A stretch of 23,735 nt of DNA. Origin: an uncultured Oscillospiraceae bacterium. Lineage in GTDB: Bacteria; Bacillota; Clostridia; Oscillospirales; Acutalibacteraceae. The stretch spans positions 1 to 23,735 of the forward strand of contig CAJKBW010000046.1 in the NCBI GenBank assembly GCA_905198295.1, in the 5' to 3' direction. A model generated the notes under the pieces. That model made no database searches, was not told where the DNA came from, and saw only the letters and a program-made list of their open reading frames with translations. Every line of letters begins with the position of its first letter. Position 1 is the first letter of the stretch. Of this stretch, positions 21,819-23,735 are shown one piece after another. Position numbers and translations under genes: made by a program.

Positions 21819-23660
21819 TTATTTCGCGATCACTTCAATGTTGTCGATGTACATGGTCTTGGTGGCAGTCTTCAGCTCACCGAACGAGATATAGAACTTG
21901 GTGACCTTGGTCAGGTCCATATCGGCACCCAGACCATAGGCATCCTCAAACTCGCTGAGCGGAATCTCAATAATCTGGCCTTCGGCGCTGTTGATCTCGA
22001 CATTCTTGCCCCACACGCCGCCATTGGCCGTATCAAACCGCAGACCGAGCACCTGTCCGCTGCCGTCGCCCTGCACCCACAGGCGCAGTGTATCGTTGCC
22101 GTTCCAGGTCTTGTTGATCGTGCGGTACACGCCGCCCCAGAGCGCATTATCCAGCGTATACGTGATCTTCGCCGCAAACTTGCCGTCGCCATTGGAATGT
22201 TCGGCATCCAGCTCCACCGTAATGTTCTGATCGCCGCCGTCCATCAGCAGATAGCGGGACAGCGCCTTCTCCTCGTCGCCGTAGCCCTCAAAATCATCGA
22301 TGACCTTCGGACCGGACGGCGCGTCGTACTCTTCGGGTGTAGTGAGTTCCTCGATGCGGGCGTTGATCTTCGGCAGGGAACTCTTCAGCTGTGCCGCCCA
22401 GCTACTGCCCGAGCCGATCATGTTCCACATGGCACCCTGATCCAGCCACGGCGTCAGATCCGGCAGCATCTCCACCGAGAAGCAGGCATCGATCTGTTCG
22501 CGGTTGAGATCGCTGAGATGGTATTCGGACTGATATTTCTCCCAGTCGACGTTATCCTTTTCTTCCTTGCCCACCGTGTCGAGATACCGTTCCACTGCGT
22601 AAAACGCCACCGCACCCAGCGGGTTCTTCGCGCCGACCGGGATGAAATAGCCGGCAAACTGGCCGCGTGCATAGTGGGTTTCCTGCTGCGGGTCGCGCGC
22701 GAGCGGCGCAAAGCCCAGAATCCCTGCCTTCGCCATTTCCCTCAGTTCGGTGCCGATATACGGATACGCCGAGCCGTACAGGATCGCGCATTTGCCGTTG
22801 CGGAAATCGGTGATCGCACTGCTGACCGCAGTGGTGCAGACCTTGTCCTTGGTGATCAGATCCGAAACAAAGTTCATCGCCCGTGCGATATCCGCATCCT
22901 CGATCTGGTTGACGATGGCTTTGTTCGCCCCGTCGATCCGTCCAAGCGTTTTGCCGGTGCTGTACACGAACGAGGTGGGGTTGATGAACTGCATGCCATA
23001 CCGCTCCGGCGTGCCGTCGCGGTCCTCATCCTCGGTCAGCTCGATCGCCATCTCCCGCAGCGCGTCCCAGTCCCATTCACCCTTGAGATACAGCTCCCAC
23101 GGGTTTTCCAGATCGTATTCCTCAAACAGCTTGGTGTTGAACATAACCCCCATCTCGTGTCCGAGATGGCCGATGAGCATATAATGCTTGCCGTCCCACA
23201 GCGAATATTCATAAGCATCCTTCAGATCCCGGAACAGCTTATGCTCGAGGTTGATATACCCGTCAATCGGCTGCACGAGATTATTGACGATATAGCTTGG
23301 GTAGTCCTCCAAATCGCTGCGGTTGACCACCAGATCCGGCGCATCATCCGACATCACCATCGTGGACAACCGCACCGGGATATCCGCCCAGCTGACCGTC
23401 ACCGGGATCGGTTTGACGCCGTACTGCTGTTCAAGCAGTTCGACGAGCTTTTCGTCGAACTCCGGATCCGGATTCATCACCCGTATCTCTTTGCTTTCCA
23501 GCGGGATGGCCGGAAAATCGGATTCCAGATCGTCCGAGCCGATTCCCTCCTCCGGTACACTGCCCGGCGTGCCGGAGGACGCCGGGGTCGATTTGCAGCC
23601 GGGGAGCAGCAGGCTCAGCAGCATGCACAAGGCCAGCAGAACTACCAGTTGTCTTTTCAT
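21819..23660 (-). CDS. ABC sugar-binding lipoprotein fused to a carbohydrate-binding module
   Basis: A 613-residue exported lipoprotein. The signal peptide ends in a lipobox 'LLLPGC' with C22 as the acylated residue, followed by a Ser/Pro/Gly linker. Residues ~57-455 form a family 1 extracellular solute-binding domain: 'LSTMVMSDDAPDLVV', 'MGVMFNTKLFEEYDLENPW', 'WDWDALREMAIELTEDEDRDGTPERYGM', 'FRNGKCAILYGSAYPYIGTELR'. Residues 463-613 are an added beta-sandwich like CBM11 or related modules ('VIDDFEGYGDEEKALSRYL' to 'TMYIDNIEVIAK'). Binding proteins usually stop at ~420-550 residues, so the fusion is unusual. AAGGAGAG lies upstream of the ATG. It should deliver an oligosaccharide to permeases, probably encoded just to the right. 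Confidence 0.93.
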   Translation of the reverse strand: MKRQLVVLLALCMLLSLLLPGCKSTPASSGTPGSVPEEGIGSDDLESDFPAIPLESKEIRVMNPDPEFDEKLVELLEQQYGVKPIPVTVSWADIPVRLSTMVMSDDAPDLVVNRSDLEDYPSYIVNNLVQPIDGYINLEHKLFRDLKDAYEYSLWDGKHYMLIGHLGHEMGVMFNTKLFEEYDLENPWELYLKGEWDWDALREMAIELTEDEDRDGTPERYGMQFINPTSFVYSTGKTLGRIDGANKAIVNQIEDADIARAMNFVSDLITKDKVCTTAVSSAITDFRNGKCAILYGSAYPYIGTELREMAKAGILGFAPLARDPQQETHYARGQFAGYFIPVGAKNPLGAVAFYAVERYLDTVGKEEKDNVDWEKYQSEYHLSDLNREQIDACFSVEMLPDLTPWLDQGAMWNMIGSGSSWAAQLKSSLPKINARIEELTTPEEYDAPSGPKVIDDFEGYGDEEKALSRYLLMDGGDQNITVELDAEHSNGDGKFAAKITYTLDNALWGGVYRTINKTWNGNDTLRLWVQGDGSGQVLGLRFDTANGGVWGKNVEINSAEGQIIEIPLSEFEDAYGLGADMDLTKVTKFYISFGELKTATKTMYIDNIEVIAK

Positions 23661-23719
23661 TTTCAGCTCTCCTTTTCTTATTTTGCGGACTGTAAAGTTA
23701 AATGAAAGTTGAGGACCCG

Positions 23720-23734
23720 TCAGCCCTTCTGGTA
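23720..23734 (-). CDS. possible last codons of an ABC permease gene (partial)
   Basis: On the minus strand the codons for Tyr-Gln-Lys-Gly and a TGA stop enter from the right edge, 59 bases upstream of the lipoprotein ATG. Sugar permeases often end in a short basic/aromatic tail and often precede the binding-protein gene, but four residues cannot prove it. Confidence 0.2.
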   Translation of the reverse strand, partial: YQKG

Positions 23735-23735
23735 C

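Noticed and set aside
22197..23705. Plus-strand 502-codon frame opposite the binding-protein gene.
   Set aside because: It is antisense to a gene with lipobox, family motifs and a strong ribosome site; no domains are visible.

Overview
The window looks like chromosomal DNA of a GC-rich, spore-forming clostridium, probably an Oscillospiraceae or Ruminococcaceae-type Firmicute (inference). The evidence is an alpha/beta small acid-soluble spore protein, strong Gram-positive ribosome binding sites with TTG starts, a GatCAB amidotransferase, and many secreted or surface proteins with carbohydrate-binding modules. No tRNA, rRNA, CRISPR array, transposase or phage gene was seen. The first ~250 bases are visibly AT-richer than the rest.

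Layout. (a) 1-800: the tail of a thioredoxin-fold protein, tandem hairpins, and a convergent flavin-reductase-like gene. (b) 1032-6702: a surface-protein region. It holds a 946-residue secreted metallophosphoesterase with two tandem carbohydrate-binding-like modules, an AraC-type regulator with a TTG start, and, on the other strand, a translationally coupled pair of membrane-anchored secreted proteins, one with a LamG-like domain. (c) 6928-10940: a divergent M14 carboxypeptidase and Nudix hydrolase, then Tex and a small ORF that has lost a normal start. (d) 10997-12948: xylulokinase and a spore protein, each with its own promoter. (e) 13137-18499: aspS-gatC-gatA-gatB, all on the minus strand, with GC-rich palindromes between genes. 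(f) 18746-23735: a glycan-use locus on the minus strand, with a solute-binding lipoprotein that carries a C-terminal carbohydrate-binding module, an ADP-ribosylglycohydrolase (DraG/ARH) fold enzyme with an extra beta domain, and a GH43-CBM6 glycosidase. Transport permeases probably lie just beyond the right edge.

How the genes fit together. The right-hand locus reads as uptake of a plant-cell-wall oligosaccharide by an ABC importer, followed by cytoplasmic hydrolysis by GH43 (xylosidase or arabinofuranosidase type). XylB would feed xylulose into the pentose phosphate pathway. The role of the DraG-like enzyme there is unknown and is the most interesting biochemical question in the window. The AraC regulator and the surface proteins suggest further glycan sensing or binding. 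GatCAB beside AspRS suggests indirect synthesis of Asn-tRNA and/or Gln-tRNA.
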